NCBI RefSeq assembly: GCF_904528075.1
Contig: NZ_LR882035.1
Coordinates: forward strand, 1,488,001-1,552,000
Source of the DNA: Agreia sp. COWG
Lineage (GTDB): Bacteria; Actinomycetota; Actinomycetes; Actinomycetales; Microbacteriaceae
Length of the DNA stretch: 64,000 nt
Direction of reading: 5' to 3'
Part shown: positions 38,362-53,443 of the stretch, piece after piece
Layout of the letters: every line of letters starts with the position of its first letter
Position numbering within the stretch: the first letter of the stretch is position 1
Notes under the pieces: model-generated
Seen by the model: the letters and a program-made list of their open reading frames with translations, nothing else
The model's database searches: none
What the model was told of the DNA's origin: nothing
Made by a program: the position numbers and the translations under genes

Positions 38362-39811
38362 CTAGATGGAGATCGAGCGGTCGGTGGGCTTGACGGGGAA
38401 GGGGAGTTCCGTCGCCCCTTCAAGGTACTCGTCAACGGCGGATGCTGCAGCACGGCCCTCGGCGATCGCCCAGACGATGAGCGACTGGCCGCGGCCCGCG
38501 TCTCCGGCGGCGAAGACGCCGGGAACGCTGGTCTGGTAGTCACCAGCACGACCGACGTTACCGCGCTCGTCGAAACGGGTTCCCAGTTGGCCGGTCAGAT
38601 CGGTGTGCTCCGCACCGGTGAAGCCGAGGGCGAGCAGCACGAGGTCCGCGGGGATCTCGCGCTCCGAGCCGGCTTTGGGCACCCTGCGACCGTCTACGAA
38701 CTCCGTCTCAGCAACGCGGATCGCCCGCACCTCACCGGATTCGTTCGTGAGGAACTCGACTGTCGACGCCAGATACTGACGCTCGCCGCCCTCCTCGTGC
38801 GCGCTCGAGACCTCGAAGAGAGTCGGGAAGGTCGGCCACGGCTGATCTTCGCGGCGCTCACTCGGCGGCTGGGCACCGATGGCGAGATTCGTCACGCTGA
38901 GCGCACCCTGGCGGTGCGCGGTTCCGATGCAATCCGCGCCGGTGTCTCCGCCTCCCAAGACCACGACGTGCTTGTCCTCCGCGGTGATCTGGTCGGCGAC
39001 GCTGTCTCCGGCGCCGAGCTTGTTCTGCTGCACGAGGTAGTCCATCGCGAAGTGGATGCCGGACGCGTCGCGGCCGGGGATGGAGAGGTCGCGCGGCACG
39101 GTGGCTCCCGTGCACACGATGACGGCGTCATAGCGAGCCCTGAGGTCGTCCCAGGTGATGTCCACGCCGATATTGATGCCGGCGCGGAAGCGGGTGCCCT
39201 CGGCCATCATCTGGTTCAGTCGCTGCTCGAGCTGCTTCTTCTCCATCTTGAAGTCGGGGATGCCGTAACGCATCAATCCCCCGATCCGGTCATCTCGCTC
39301 ATAGACGGCGACCGTGTGACCGGCTCGCGTCAACTGCTGCGCTGCTGCGAGCCCCGCTGGTCCCGAGCCGACGACGGCGACCGTCTTGCCGCTCAGCCGC
39401 TCCGGCGGGTGCGGCTTGACCCAGCCGTTGGCGAAGGCCTGATCGATGATCGAGACCTCGACCTGCTTGATGGTCACCGCGGGCTGGTTGATGCCGAGCA
39501 CGCAGGAGCTCTCGCAGGGAGCGGGGCACAGCCGCCCGGTGAATTCGGGGAAGTTGTTCGTGGCGTGCAGGCGCTCGATGGCCTGGCGACCCTCGCCGCG
39601 ATACATCAGGTCGTTCCACTCCGGGATCAGGTTGCCGAGGGGGCAGCCCTGATGGCAGAAGGGGATGCCGCAGTCCATACAGCGGCCGGCCTGACGCCGG
39701 AGCTCTGACGGATCTCCCTGTTCGTAGACCTCTTTCCAGTCCATCAGCCGCACCGAGACGGGTCGCCGCTTCGGCAGCTCACGCTCCTGTACCTTCAGGA
39801 ATCCCTTGGGA

Positions 39812-39819
<8 letters not shown>
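38362..39819 (-). CDS. gltD: Glutamate synthase (NADPH) small subunit
   Basis: GltD (485 aa) passes electrons from NADPH via FAD to the large subunit. Two N-terminal Cys clusters bind 4Fe-4S ([16 protein letters not shown] and CPAPCESSC). FAD binds at [20 protein letters not shown] at [13 protein letters not shown]. Start is GTG at 39819, overlapping the gltB stop by 8 nt, so the two subunits are translated together. Confidence 0.97.
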
Positions 39820-44404
<4,585 letters not shown>

Positions 44405-44541
44405 GGTGAACCGTCCTCTACGTATATTGCTGCAGGATCTGGGACGCCGCTGGCCCATGGAGGGGAATGCCACGAAGCCCTGTCGGGCCGTATCGGCTGG
44501 TGATTATGTTCTCAAAGCGAGCGAAGTCGGTGACTTGCGGT

Positions 44542-45630
44542 TCAGTTCTTCGATGTCGTTCCGCTGAGGCTTGTGGCGTGCGGCTCGGGGGTATCCGTAT
44601 CGGGAGATTCGTCGGCTTCATCGCCCCTGAGCTCTTCATCCGAGTAGGTCTCCGATGAGTCTACCCCAGCTCCCGCCGGCACCCACTCTGCTCCGGGCCG
44701 GTACGGGCTCGGTTCCATGCCCGGGTGCTCGCGCCGCTGGATGATGACGATCAGAAGACCCACGAGAATGGCGAGCCATGCGCCCCAGACATTGGTGCGA
44801 ACGCCGAGGAAGATCTCGCTCGGGTCGACGCGGATGGTCTCGAAGACCGTGCGGCCCACGCCGTACCAGATGAGGTAGCCGGCGAAGAGCTTGCCCCACT
44901 GCGGACGAAGCTTGCGGTCGATCAAGAGAAGCACCGCGACGCCGGCCAGGTTCCAGATGACCTCGTAGAGGAAGGTGGGGTGAAAGAGCGTTCCGTCGGC
45001 GAGGCCGATGGGGAATGCTGCGTTCGTCGATTCGATCTGCAGTCCCCACGGCAGGTCGGTCGGTTGGCCGAAGAGCTCGTGGTTGAAGTAGTTGCCGAAG
45101 CGACCCGCCGCCTGGGCGAGCAGCATGCCCGGGGCGAGGGCATCGGCGAAGGTCCAGAACCGAATGCCGCTCAGGCGGCAGCCGATCCACGCTCCGACAG
45201 CGCCGCCGATCAGGGCACCGAAAATGGCGATGCCTCCCTCCCAGACAGCGAAGACGTGCCAGAACGCGATTCCTTCACCGAAGTAGTCGCCGGGGTGCGT
45301 GAGCACGTGATAGGCGCGGGCCCCGATGATCCCGAAAGGAATCGCCCACAGGATGATGTCGAGAACGACCCCGGGCTCGGCTCCCCGTGCGGTGAGGCGC
45401 CTCGAGGTGAGTACCGTGGCCAGCACGATGCCGACAAGGATGCAGATCGCGTATGCGCGAATCTCGAGTGTGCTGCTGTATTGAGGCAGACCAAGGCTGT
45501 GCAGCCATCCGGTGAAACCGCTGACGTCGATCTTGAGGCTCTGCCATTCCGGGCTCGGGCTCGGGATGCTGGTGGGGGCGAAGACCAACGGTTTCGACCT
45601 TTCATAAGGGCTTGCATGAACGGGCGCCAT
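44542..45630 (-). CDS. lgt: Phosphatidylglycerol--prolipoprotein diacylglyceryl transferase
   Basis: Lgt (about 362 aa) transfers diacylglycerol from phosphatidylglycerol to the lipobox Cys of prelipoproteins. It has seven membrane segments and the family signature AAGRFGNYFNHELFGQPTDLPWG, with the HPTFLYE block downstream. A charged Ser/Asp/Glu-rich tail of about 65 residues extends beyond the last helix. The start is unsure: ATG at 45630 is taken, but TTG at 45588 has GAAAGG 9 nt upstream and would give MVFAPTS, close to other actinobacterial starts. It follows trpA. Confidence 0.92.
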   Translation of the reverse strand: MAPVHASPYERSKPLVFAPTSIPSPSPEWQSLKIDVSGFTGWLHSLGLPQYSSTLEIRAYAICILVGIVLATVLTSRRLTARGAEPGVVLDIILWAIPFGIIGARAYHVLTHPGDYFGEGIAFWHVFAVWEGGIAIFGALIGGAVGAWIGCRLSGIRFWTFADALAPGMLLAQAAGRFGNYFNHELFGQPTDLPWGLQIESTNAAFPIGLADGTLFHPTFLYEVIWNLAGVAVLLLIDRKLRPQWGKLFAGYLIWYGVGRTVFETIRVDPSEIFLGVRTNVWGAWLAILVGLLIVIIQRREHPGMEPSPYRPGAEWVPAGAGVDSSETYSDEELRGDEADESPDTDTPEPHATSLSGTTSKN

Positions 45631-45679
45631 CGCGACCACGCTCAGGGGCGGGCAACGGGGCAGGAGGGGACTGTTGCTT

Positions 45680-45685
45680 ATTGTA
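45680..45685 (-). promoter_or_regulatory. Candidate -10 (TACAAT) for lgt
   Basis: TACAAT on the minus strand lies just after the trpA stop and about 50 nt before the lgt start, so lgt may have its own promoter in addition to trp read-through. No matching -35 is clear. Confidence 0.4.
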
Positions 45686-45705
45686 GGACGGCTGGTGGTC
45701 GCGGA

Positions 45706-46521
45706 TCAGCGCGCGGTGCCCTCGGACAAGGCCGCGGCGAGGCGCGCTACTCCGGACACCCCGTCTTCGGCGAGGGCACGCACGAGAGCCGAGCCCACGA
45801 TGGCGCCGTCTGCGTAGCTGAGGATGTCGGCGATCTGCTCTGCGGTGGAGACACCGATGCCGACGCAGGCGCTGTCGGCGCCGACCTCTCGTAGGCGCGT
45901 GACAAGTTGCTTGGCGGCTGCGCCGAGCTCTGTTCTGGCACCGGTGGTGCCCATGGTCGACACCGTGTACACGAACCCCCGACTGTTCGACACGGCCAGG
46001 CGGAGGCGCTCCTCGGTAGAGGTCGGAGCGGCGAGGAAGACCCTGTCGAGCCCTGTCCTGTCACTCTCGTCGAGCCAGTCGGCACCGGAATCCACGGTGA
46101 GGTCGGGCGTGATGAGGCCGGCGCCGCCCGCGGAGCGCAGATCGTCGGCGAAGCGGCCCACGCCGTACTGCACTACGGGGTTCCAGTACGTCATCAGGAG
46201 CACGGGCGCGTCAACTCGGGAGCGGATGGCCTCGACCGCCGTGAACGCGTCGGTGAGCCGGAAGCCTGCGTCGAGCGACGCCTGCGTTGCCTTCTGGATG
46301 ACAGGGCCGTCCATGACCGGATCGGAGTAGGGAATTCCGAGCTCGAGAACGTCGACTCCGTTCTCGACCAGGGCGACGGCGGCATCGATGCTCTCAGCGA
46401 GGTTCGGGAACCCGACGGGCAGATAGCCGATGAGGGCGCCGGCACGGTCGACACGGCTCGAGGAGATGGCGGATGCGACGGGAGACGCGTGCCGCACCGG
46501 TGCGGTGCCCGGAGTCGTCAT
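45706..46521 (-). CDS. trpA: Tryptophan synthase alpha chain
   Basis: TrpA (271 aa) cleaves indole-3-glycerol phosphate and channels indole to TrpB. The catalytic Glu60 and Asp71 lie in [15 protein letters not shown]. The phosphate-binding [13 protein letters not shown] is near the C-terminus. The ATG overlaps the trpB stop as ATGA (46518-46521). The frame open upstream of 46521 lies inside trpB and is noise. Confidence 0.97.
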   Translation of the reverse strand: MTTPGTAPVRHASPVASAISSSRVDRAGALIGYLPVGFPNLAESIDAAVALVENGVDVLELGIPYSDPVMDGPVIQKATQASLDAGFRLTDAFTAVEAIRSRVDAPVLLMTYWNPVVQYGVGRFADDLRSAGGAGLITPDLTVDSGADWLDESDRTGLDRVFLAAPTSTEERLRLAVSNSRGFVYTVSTMGTTGARTELGAAAKQLVTRLREVGADSACVGIGVSTAEQIADILSYADGAIVGSALVRALAEDGVSGVARLAAALSEGTAR

Positions 46522-47747
46522 GCCCCGGCACCGGCGTCGAGCACGCCGAAGTACGCCCCGGCCGTCTCGACGTCTTTGTCTCCTCGACCAGACAGGTTGA
46601 CGAGGATCGTCGCACCCTCGCCCAGCTCGCGCCCGAGCTCGATGGCTCCGGCCAGGGCGTGCGCGGTCTCGATGGCCGGAATGATGCCCTCGGTCTGGCA
46701 GAGCAGCCTGAAGGCATCCATGGCTGCCGCGTCGGTGATGGGCGTGTACGTCGCCCGACCGATAGACGAGAGCCAGGCGTGCTCCGGTCCGACGCCCGGG
46801 TAGTCGAGGCCGGCGGAGATGGAGTGAGAATCTACGGTCTGGCCGTCTTCGTCTTGCAGCATGATGCTGCGCGAGCCGTGCAGTACGCCCGTTCGCCCCA
46901 TAGTGATGCTCGCCGCGTGCCTCAGCGTGTCGACACCGTCGCCACCCGCCTCGTAGCCGCGCAGAGCAACATCTGGATCGTCGAGGAAGGCGTGGAAGAT
47001 GCCGATCGCGTTCGATCCGCCACCCACACACGCCACCACGGCATCCGGCAGAGAACCGGTGAGGTCGATGACCTGCTGACGAGCCTCTTCGCCGATGATC
47101 TTGACGAAGTCGCGCACCATCACCGGGAAGGGGTGCGGGCCGGCGACAGTGCCGAGCAGGTAGTGGGTGTCTTCGACGTTGGCGACCCAGTCCCTGAATG
47201 CCTCGTTGAGGGCGTCCTTCAGGGTGCGGGTGCCGGTGGTCACCGGGATGACCGTGGCGCCGAGAAGTCGCATGCGAGCCACATTCAGGGCCTGTCGCTC
47301 GGTGTCGACCTCCCCCATGTACACGACGCACTCCATTCCGAAGAGCGCAGCGGCAGTGGCCGTGGCGACGCCGTGCTGACCGGCGCCGGTCTCGGCGATC
47401 AGTCGGGTCTTTCCGATCCGACGCGCGATGAGCGCCTGGCCGAGAACGTTGCAGATCTTGTGCGAACCCGTGTGGTTCAGATCTTCGCGTTTCAAGATGA
47501 TGCGGGCTCCCCCGGCATGCTTCGCGAAGCGCGGCACCTCGGTGATGATGGAGGGGCGACCGGTGTAGGTGGCGTGGAGCTCGGCTAGTTCGCGGTGGAA
47601 CTCGGGATCGGCCTTGGCCTCGTCGTAAGCGGCCGTGAGCTCGTCGAGCGCTGCGATGAGCGACTCGGGCATGAAGCGACCGCCGAACTCGCCGAAGAAG
47701 GGTCCGGTCTCGTCGCGGAGGTGTGTGGTGGGCAGCTCAACGGTCAC
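46518..47747 (-). CDS. trpB: Tryptophan synthase beta chain
   Basis: TrpB (409 aa) is the PLP enzyme joining indole and serine. Lys97 in HTGSHKICN forms the Schiff base; the PLP phosphate loop is [10 protein letters not shown], and the activating segment around RPSI is present. GTG at 47747 overlaps the trpC stop as GTGA. It ends in an ATGA overlap with trpA. No trpD or trpF is in the operon. Confidence 0.98.
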   Translation of the reverse strand: MTVELPTTHLRDETGPFFGEFGGRFMPESLIAALDELTAAYDEAKADPEFHRELAELHATYTGRPSIITEVPRFAKHAGGARIILKREDLNHTGSHKICNVLGQALIARRIGKTRLIAETGAGQHGVATATAAALFGMECVVYMGEVDTERQALNVARMRLLGATVIPVTTGTRTLKDALNEAFRDWVANVEDTHYLLGTVAGPHPFPVMVRDFVKIIGEEARQQVIDLTGSLPDAVVACVGGGSNAIGIFHAFLDDPDVALRGYEAGGDGVDTLRHAASITMGRTGVLHGSRSIMLQDEDGQTVDSHSISAGLDYPGVGPEHAWLSSIGRATYTPITDAAAMDAFRLLCQTEGIIPAIETAHALAGAIELGRELGEGATILVNLSGRGDKDVETAGAYFGVLDAGAGA

Positions 47748-48523
47748 GGTGTCACGCTCAGGAATTCTGTGAGGGTCTTCCGGGGGCTGCCCTGGGTCAC
47801 GAGCGCCTCCCCGATGAGAACGACGTCGGCGCCTGCGCGGCGGTAGTGAGCGACGTCGTCGGCGGTCTTGACCGCCGACTCGGCGATGCGGATGACGCCG
47901 GCGGGAATCGAGTCGACCAGGGAGCCGAAGAGATTCTGGTCCAGCTCGAAGGTCGTCAGGTTACGGGCATTGACGCCGATGACTCGGGCCCCCAGATCGA
48001 CGGCCCTCTCGAGCTCCTCTGCACTGTGCGTCTCGACGAGTGCGGTCATGCCGAGCTCGCCGATCAGTGTGTGGAGGCGGATAAGGGTCGGCTGGTCGAG
48101 CGCGGCGACGATGAGCAGAACGATATCGGCCCCGGCCGCTCTGGCCTCGAACACCTGATATTCCAAAGCAATGAAATCCTTGCGCAGAACCGGGATATTC
48201 ACCGCTGCGCGAACCGCTTGGAGGTCGGCGAGAGAACCGCCGAACTTCCGTCCTTCGGTCAGCACGCTCACGGCGCTCGCCCCACCGGCCTCGTACTCGC
48301 GGGCGAGCGACGCGGGATCGACGATAGCTGCCAGCGCGCCACGGGATGGGCTGGAGCGTTTGATCTCGGCGATGATCTTCACCCGCTCGGCACGGGCGAG
48401 AAAAGAGAGAGCGTCGAGCGGGGCCGGGGCGGCAAGAGCCGACTTCTCGACGGATGCGAGGGGTACCGTCTCGAGGCGCACATTCGCGTCGTCTACGGCA
48501 CCGGCAAGGAGCTGTTCAAGCAT
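47744..48523 (-). CDS. trpC: Indole-3-glycerol phosphate synthase
   Basis: TrpC (259 aa) closes the indole ring. The catalytic Lys is in [13 protein letters not shown], with a second lysine in VLRKDFI; Glu in LVETHS and Asn in VNARNL are present. The ATG lies 3 nt after the HGxxPAAW gene stop, and its end overlaps trpB by 4 nt. It is monofunctional; the TrpF activity in actinobacteria is usually supplied by PriA (HisA-type), which is not in this window. Confidence 0.97.
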   Translation of the reverse strand: MLEQLLAGAVDDANVRLETVPLASVEKSALAAPAPLDALSFLARAERVKIIAEIKRSSPSRGALAAIVDPASLAREYEAGGASAVSVLTEGRKFGGSLADLQAVRAAVNIPVLRKDFIALEYQVFEARAAGADIVLLIVAALDQPTLIRLHTLIGELGMTALVETHSAEELERAVDLGARVIGVNARNLTTFELDQNLFGSLVDSIPAGVIRIAESAVKTADDVAHYRRAGADVVLIGEALVTQGSPRKTLTEFLSVTP

Positions 48524-48526
48524 TCT

Positions 48527-48757
48527 CTAGTGGCCTTTGCCCGCGTAGCGAGGGCTGTAGGCCCCGTAGCCCGCGGCGGAGAGGACCTTGCCGAGGATCG
48601 CTCCGACGACCAGAAGGCCTGCCGAGGCCCAGACGAGCCACTGAACGTCGAAGAAGAAGGCGACGGTGCCGATGGAGAAGGCGACCAGCATCACGATCAC
48701 GGCGGTCCAGGCGGCAGGCGAGTGGCCGTGACCCGGTTCTTCAGAAACGTTGCTCAT
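48527..48757 (-). CDS. HGxxPAAW-motif membrane protein
   Basis: A 76-aa actinobacterial protein with the defining motif HGHSPAAW near residue 10, followed by two membrane segments (about 16-38 and 42-62) and a GYGAYSPRYAGKGH tail. Its function is unknown; it lies in trp operons of many actinobacteria between the Trp-associated membrane protein and trpC. ATG at 48757 has AGGAG upstream; an upstream in-frame Met at 48784 lacks one. Confidence 0.9.
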   Translation of the reverse strand: MSNVSEEPGHGHSPAAWTAVIVMLVAFSIGTVAFFFDVQWLVWASAGLLVVGAILGKVLSAAGYGAYSPRYAGKGH

Positions 48758-48824
48758 GAAACTCCTCATTTGTTCGTCGATCAATAGTACGTGAAACCCA
48801 GTGGTCGGGCGTCGGGCCGGGCCG

Positions 48825-49562
48825 TCAGACTGTGGGATCCTGGCCCCTGCTGAGGCTGTCCCAGTTGTCTACGGACGCCGTCTTTCTGCGCACTGCGGCC
48901 TCGTCGGGGCTCTCGTCTGTCACCTCATGAGCGGTGGGTGTGCGCGGTTCGTTCGGGTCATCGTCTGAGCTGACACGCTCGAGCAGGGCGTCAGCGCCCA
49001 GGACGGCACCCGATTCATCAGAGAATCGGACCGCCTGGTACTTGCGCCCGGACACCGGCCAGCGCCTGGTGGTGGCCGCGATGACAACGCCGGCGGCGGC
49101 GAGAAGCACGCCGAGGATGATCGCCACGATGGGCCACGCGGTGGCGGAGCCTGCCGTCGCGATGTCACGGATGGCTGAGACGCCGGCGACGCCCGTCGCC
49201 GTGGTCACGATCGGAGCACCGGCGGCGACCGGATCGATCAGCGGACCGGTACCGGAGAGGACGATGCTGGCTCCGAGGAGGGCGAGGAGCGCTCCGAGGA
49301 CGACACGGAGGACCGGGCCTGCGATGGCCAGGGCTGCGGCGCTGGCCAGTCCCGCGAGCCCCAGGGCCGCAAGTGCCGGTGCGGCCGTGGCCCCGGGAAT
49401 ATCGAGAGTGCGGTCGACTCCCCCGTCGCCAGCTACGGTCAGCGCCCCCCACGACTGCGACCAGGCGAGAAAGACCAGCCCGCTCAGCGCGAGCACCGCG
49501 AGGATCGTGAGTCCCTTGAGGCGGGCTGAACCTGTGGCGCCGGCCTCGGCAGAGATCGTCAT
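48825..49562 (-). CDS. Trp biosynthesis-associated membrane protein (TIGR02234-like)
   Basis: A 245-aa membrane protein with four hydrophobic segments (about residues 17-35, 60-85, 90-110 and 145-165) and the WSQSWGALTV segment after the first. It belongs to the family found in actinobacterial trp operons; the role is unknown, perhaps in tryptophan transport or sensing. A charged cytoplasmic tail of about 70 residues follows. The ATG overlaps the trpE stop as ATGA (49559-49562). Confidence 0.88.
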   Translation of the reverse strand: MTISAEAGATGSARLKGLTILAVLALSGLVFLAWSQSWGALTVAGDGGVDRTLDIPGATAAPALAALGLAGLASAAALAIAGPVLRVVLGALLALLGASIVLSGTGPLIDPVAAGAPIVTTATGVAGVSAIRDIATAGSATAWPIVAIILGVLLAAAGVVIAATTRRWPVSGRKYQAVRFSDESGAVLGADALLERVSSDDDPNEPRTPTAHEVTDESPDEAAVRRKTASVDNWDSLSRGQDPTV

Positions 49563-51091
49563 ACGACCCGCCGCATCGCATTCGCGATGGCAACGGCCCG
49601 GAGGGGTGCCGCGGCCTTGTTCTGCGACTCGAGGAACTCGGAGTCGGGATCGGAGTCGGCCACGATTCCGCCTCCAGCCTGCACGTGGGCCACCCCGGAC
49701 TCGATGGTTGCGGTACGGATCGCGATGGCGAGGTCGGCGTCGCCGGCGAAGCCGAAATAGCCCACGACGCCACCGTAGACCCCGCGCTGGGCGGGCTCGA
49801 GCTCGTCGATGATCTGCAGGGCGCGGGGTTTCGGAGCGCCAGACAGGGTACCGGCGGGGAAGGTCGCGCTGAACACATCGATGGCCGTGACATCCGGCCT
49901 GATCTCGCCCTCCACCGACGAGACGATGTGCATGATGTGGCTGAACCGTTCGATACGCATGAACTCCGTCACCTCGACGGTTCCCGGCACGCACACCTTC
50001 AGCAGGTCGTTGCGGGCGAGGTCGACGAGCATCAGATGCTCGGACCGCTCTTTCTCGTCGCCCAGCAGCTCGTGTTCCAGTTCGACGTCGCGCTCCACCG
50101 TCGCTCCTCGGGGCCGTGAGCCCGCGATCGGATGCGTGAACGCCCTGCCGTGCTCGACCTTCACCAGGGCCTCCGGACTCGATCCGACGATGGTGTAGGG
50201 CGTGCCATCCGGTCGCTCGAGCGCTAAGAGATAGAGATAGGGGCTGGGATTGAGGGTGCGGAGCACCCGGTACACGTCGATCGGCTCGGCGGTGCACTCG
50301 AGGTCGAAGCGCTGGGAGATGACCACCTGAAAGACGTCACCGTCTCGGATGTGCACCTTGGCGCGTTCGATGGCGTCGAGGAAGTCGCCGCGAAGCGTGC
50401 GCGCGTCGGGGGTGGAGGAAGCATCGAAGTCGGCCTGGTCGAGGCGTGCCTCGCTCGGCTGCGCGAGCTGGGCCTGCATTGCGTCGAGGCGGGTCTGCGC
50501 ATCGGCCCACTGCTCGTCGGCCGACGACCCCGCCGACGGAAGGACGGTGGTGATGAGCTGCACGGTGCCGTGCATGTGGTCGATCACGATGAGGTCGCGC
50601 ACGAAGCCCATGGCCTGGCTCGGAACGCTGAAGTCGGCGGGCGGGCGGTTCGGAAGGTGCTCGATCTGGCGGATCGTCTCCCAGCCGATGAACCCGACGA
50701 GTCCTCCCGTGAGGGGCGGGTGGCCTTCGACCTCGGGAGTCTGCCAGGTGTGGAACAGGGAGGACAGCGCGTCGAGCGGACTCGAGGGAAGGCCGTCGGG
50801 GAACGCGTCGGCCTCGCACAAACCGAGGTCGATCCAAACGGCTCGATCACCCTCGCTCGTGAGCACGCCGTAACTCGACACACCGATGAACGAGAACCGC
50901 GACCATACGCCGCCCTGGCCGGCGGACTCGAGCAGGAACGATCCTGCCTGTGCCTTGGCGACCTTGCGATAGACGCCGACCGGGGTCTCTCCGTCGGCGA
51001 ACAGTGTTCGCAGAACCGGCAGCACACGGTGGGTGGCTGCAAGCGCGTCGAATCCTTCGCGGGTGGTCGACGTGACGCGGGTGGTGATCAT
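49559..51091 (-). CDS. trpE: Anthranilate synthase component I
   Basis: TrpE (510 aa) makes anthranilate from chorismate with ammonia from a glutaminase partner (not in the window). The tryptophan-feedback motif is LLESAGQGG (ESA), and the chorismate-binding blocks are [15 protein letters not shown] and the C-terminal [14 protein letters not shown] at 51091 overlaps the hisI stop as ATGA; the open frame upstream lies within hisI. The operon therefore switches from his to trp genes without a gap. Confidence 0.97.
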   Translation of the reverse strand: MITTRVTSTTREGFDALAATHRVLPVLRTLFADGETPVGVYRKVAKAQAGSFLLESAGQGGVWSRFSFIGVSSYGVLTSEGDRAVWIDLGLCEADAFPDGLPSSPLDALSSLFHTWQTPEVEGHPPLTGGLVGFIGWETIRQIEHLPNRPPADFSVPSQAMGFVRDLIVIDHMHGTVQLITTVLPSAGSSADEQWADAQTRLDAMQAQLAQPSEARLDQADFDASSTPDARTLRGDFLDAIERAKVHIRDGDVFQVVISQRFDLECTAEPIDVYRVLRTLNPSPYLYLLALERPDGTPYTIVGSSPEALVKVEHGRAFTHPIAGSRPRGATVERDVELEHELLGDEKERSEHLMLVDLARNDLLKVCVPGTVEVTEFMRIERFSHIMHIVSSVEGEIRPDVTAIDVFSATFPAGTLSGAPKPRALQIIDELEPAQRGVYGGVVGYFGFAGDADLAIAIRTATIESGVAHVQAGGGIVADSDPDSEFLESQNKAAAPLRAVAIANAMRRVV

Positions 51092-51477
51092 GAACGTGCC
51101 TCCGGGGTCGAGTCGGCGAAGCCCAGAACGGGCGTGAGCGGGTCGACATCGAAGCATCGACGCGCACCGGTGTGGCAGGCGGCGCCGATCTGTTCGACCT
51201 GCACCAGAAGGGTGTCGTCGTCGCAGTCGAGAGCCGCGCCGCGCACGTACTGCGCGTGACCGGACGTGTCGCCCTTGCGCCAGTACTCCTGGCGGGAGCG
51301 CGACCAGAACGTCACCCTCCCCTCGGTGAGGGTGCGACGCAGGGCCTCGGCGTTCATGTAGCCCAGCATGAGAACCTCTTTGCTGTCCCACTGCTGGATG
51401 ATGGCGGGCAGGAGCCCGTCGGGCGCGAAATGCGCGCGCGCCACGACCTCATCGACGTTCTCGTCTCCGGCTGTCAT
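51088..51477 (-). CDS. hisI: Phosphoribosyl-AMP cyclohydrolase
   Basis: HisI (129 aa) opens the purine ring of PR-AMP, the third step of histidine synthesis. The metal-binding block is [20 protein letters not shown] and the following CF, and the conserved [13 protein letters not shown] is present. HisE is a separate gene here. ATG overlaps the hisF stop as ATGA (51474-51477) and its own stop overlaps trpE. Confidence 0.97.
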   Translation of the reverse strand: MTAGDENVDEVVARAHFAPDGLLPAIIQQWDSKEVLMLGYMNAEALRRTLTEGRVTFWSRSRQEYWRKGDTSGHAQYVRGAALDCDDDTLLVQVEQIGAACHTGARRCFDVDPLTPVLGFADSTPEARS

Positions 51478-52235
51478 CGGACCAGCACCCCGTCTCGCTT
51501 CAGTTCGTCTTTGACCTGACCGATCGTCAGCTCCCTGTTGTGAAAGACACTGGCGGCGAGCACGGCGTCGGCACCCGAGCGGATGGCCTGGGGGAAGTGC
51601 TCGAGCAGGCCGGCACCGCCGGAGGCGATGACGGGCACCCGGCTGATCGCACGCATCGCCTCGATCAGCGGCAGGTCGAAACCGTCCTTCGTCCCATCGG
51701 CATCGATGGAGTTCACGAGCAATTCGCCAGCGCCACGACTTATTGCCTCCGCGGCCCAGTCGAGAGCGTCGATGTGCGTCTCTCGCCGTCCGCCGTGCGT
51801 CGTCACGACGAAGCCGGATGCCGTGGCCGCGCTGCGCTTCACATCGAGCGAGAGAACGATCACCTGCGCGCCGAATCTGTCTGCGATCTCGTCGATCAAC
51901 CCGGGGCGTGTGATGGCCGCGCTGTTCACGCCGATCTTGTCGGCGCCGGAGGCGAGCAGCCTGGCCACGTCTTCTGCGGTGCGCACTCCCCCGCCGACGG
52001 TCAGGGGAATGAAGACCTGCTCTGCGGTCTGGCGGACGACGTCGTAGGTGGTCGAGCGGTCATCGACGGTGGCGGTGACGTCGAGGAAGGTGAGTTCGTC
52101 GGCGCCCTGCTCGGCGTAGAGGCGGGCGAGTTCGACCGGATCGCCGGCGTCGCGGAGATTCTCGAAGTTCACGCCCTTGACCACGCGGCCGGCGGCCACG
52201 TCGAGGCACGGGATGACCCGTATTGCGACGGGCAT
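51474..52235 (-). CDS. hisF: Imidazole glycerol phosphate synthase subunit HisF
   Basis: HisF (253 aa) is the (beta/alpha)8 cyclase that uses ammonia from HisH. The two catalytic Asp residues are Asp12 ([14 protein letters not shown]) and Asp131 (LSLDVKR); phosphate-binding Gly loops are GGGVRT and ASGGAG. The start is 2 nt after the hisG stop. HisH and HisA are not in the window. Confidence 0.97.
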   Translation of the reverse strand: MPVAIRVIPCLDVAAGRVVKGVNFENLRDAGDPVELARLYAEQGADELTFLDVTATVDDRSTTYDVVRQTAEQVFIPLTVGGGVRTAEDVARLLASGADKIGVNSAAITRPGLIDEIADRFGAQVIVLSLDVKRSAATASGFVVTTHGGRRETHIDALDWAAEAISRGAGELLVNSIDADGTKDGFDLPLIEAMRAISRVPVIASGGAGLLEHFPQAIRSGADAVLAASVFHNRELTIGQVKDELKRDGVLVR

Positions 52236-52237
52236 CG

Positions 52238-53077
52238 TCAGATCCGGGCTGCGTGGATCGGGCTGACCAGAATCGCGCGGGCGCCCACGTCGTAGAGGGC
52301 GTCCATGACCTGGTTCGTGTCAGCCAAGGCCACCATCGAACGAACGGCCACCCACTCGGGATCGCGCAGCGGCGACACGGTGGGCGACTCGAGGCCCGGC
52401 GTGATGGCCGCGGCCGCATCGAGCAAAGCGAGCGGAACGTCGTAGTCCATCAAGACGTACTGGCGGGCGACGAGCACGCCCTGCAGGCGGCGCAGAAGGG
52501 TCTCCGCCCCCGGCTTCTCGATTCCGGAGGAGATCACCACGGCCGAGGACTCGAGGATCACGGGTCCGAAGATAGTGAGCCCGGCCTTTTTGAGGGTCGA
52601 TCCGGTGGAGACGACGTCGGCGACGGCATCCGCAACGCCGAGGCGCACGGCAGACTCGACCGCACCGTCGAGGCGCACGAGCGTGGCGCTCACCGAGTGC
52701 GACGACAGGAACGCCTTCACCAGGCCCGGGTAGCTGGTGGCGACTCGGCGGCCCTCGAGCTCCGCGACGTCGGTGAAGCCGCCATCCGGTCCCGCGAAGC
52801 GGAAGGTGGACTCACCGAACTGCAGTGACGCGATCTCGGTCGCCGGCGATTCGGAATCGAGGAGGAGATCACGGCCCGTGATGCCGATGTCGAGCGCACC
52901 GCTGCCGACGTAGGTGGCGATGTCACGCGGCCGGAGATAGAAGAACTCCACCCCGTTGCGCTCGTCGACGAGGTGCAGCTCGCGCGTGTCACGCCGGGTC
53001 TGGTAGCCGGCTTCGGCGAGCATCTGCACGGCGGTTTCGGAGAGGGAACCCTTGTTGGGAACCGCGATCTTGAGCAT
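52238..53077 (-). CDS. hisG: ATP phosphoribosyltransferase (long form)
   Basis: HisG (279 aa) starts histidine synthesis, joining ATP and PRPP. The PRPP site is [14 protein letters not shown] downstream and [13 protein letters not shown]; the [17 protein letters not shown] block is typical. About 70 C-terminal residues form the regulatory ACT-like domain, so it is the long form that needs no HisZ and is inhibited by histidine. ATG at 53077 follows hisE after a 90-nt gap with no gene. Confidence 0.96.
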   Translation of the reverse strand: MLKIAVPNKGSLSETAVQMLAEAGYQTRRDTRELHLVDERNGVEFFYLRPRDIATYVGSGALDIGITGRDLLLDSESPATEIASLQFGESTFRFAGPDGGFTDVAELEGRRVATSYPGLVKAFLSSHSVSATLVRLDGAVESAVRLGVADAVADVVSTGSTLKKAGLTIFGPVILESSAVVISSGIEKPGAETLLRRLQGVLVARQYVLMDYDVPLALLDAAAAITPGLESPTVSPLRDPEWVAVRSMVALADTNQVMDALYDVGARAILVSPIHAARI

Positions 53078-53167
53078 GAGCGTCTTTCGAGGTATCGACC
53101 AGGGGCGAGGCGGAGGCCGACGCGCGGTCTGGGCGGGGAAGAATGGGTGTCGTGTCGAGGGTGCGGC

Positions 53168-53431
53168 TTACAGATGTCGATACACGTCGGCAGGGCTGAG
53201 GCCTTTGGCCACGAGCAGCACCTGCAGGTGGTAGATGAGCTGCGAGATCTCGCCGACGAGCTCCTCGTCGGATTCGTACTCGGCGGCCATCCAGACCTCG
53301 GCGGCCTCTTCGACGATCTTCTTGCCGATGAAGTGCACGCCGGCGTCGAGCTCGCGCACGGTACCCGAGCCGTCGGGCCGGCTGACGGCCTTCTCGCTCA
53401 GCTCGGCAAACAGCTCATCGAAAGTCTTCAC
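53168..53431 (-). CDS. hisE: Phosphoribosyl-ATP diphosphatase
   Basis: HisE (87 aa) hydrolyses PR-ATP to PR-AMP. It is an all-alpha MazG-like protein with the acidic block [15 protein letters not shown] and [17 protein letters not shown] at 53431 is preceded by TAAACT at 6 nt with no ribosome site, and the hexamer overlaps the rpe stop codon. It is the first gene of the his-trp run. Confidence 0.95.
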   Translation of the reverse strand: MKTFDELFAELSEKAVSRPDGSGTVRELDAGVHFIGKKIVEEAAEVWMAAEYESDEELVGEISQLIYHLQVLLVAKGLSPADVYRHL

Positions 53432-53437
53432 CCCGTC

Positions 53438-53443
53438 AGTTTA
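53438..53443 (-). promoter_or_regulatory. -10 hexamer TAAACT of the his-trp operon (leaderless hisE)
   Basis: TAAACT ends 6 nt before the hisE GTG and overlaps the last codons of rpe. It would be the main promoter of the hisE-to-trpA run. A leaderless start would leave no room for a leader peptide or attenuator before hisE. Confidence 0.6.

Noticed and set aside
44405..44541. Possible glutamate- or glutamine-responsive riboswitch before gltB
   Set aside because: No conserved riboswitch core or clear stem set was recognised; only weak -10-like hexamers are present.
53078..53167. Possible attenuator or leader peptide between hisE and hisG
   Set aside because: The 90-nt gap has no run of His codons, no terminator/antiterminator pair and no short coding frame with a ribosome site that I can support.
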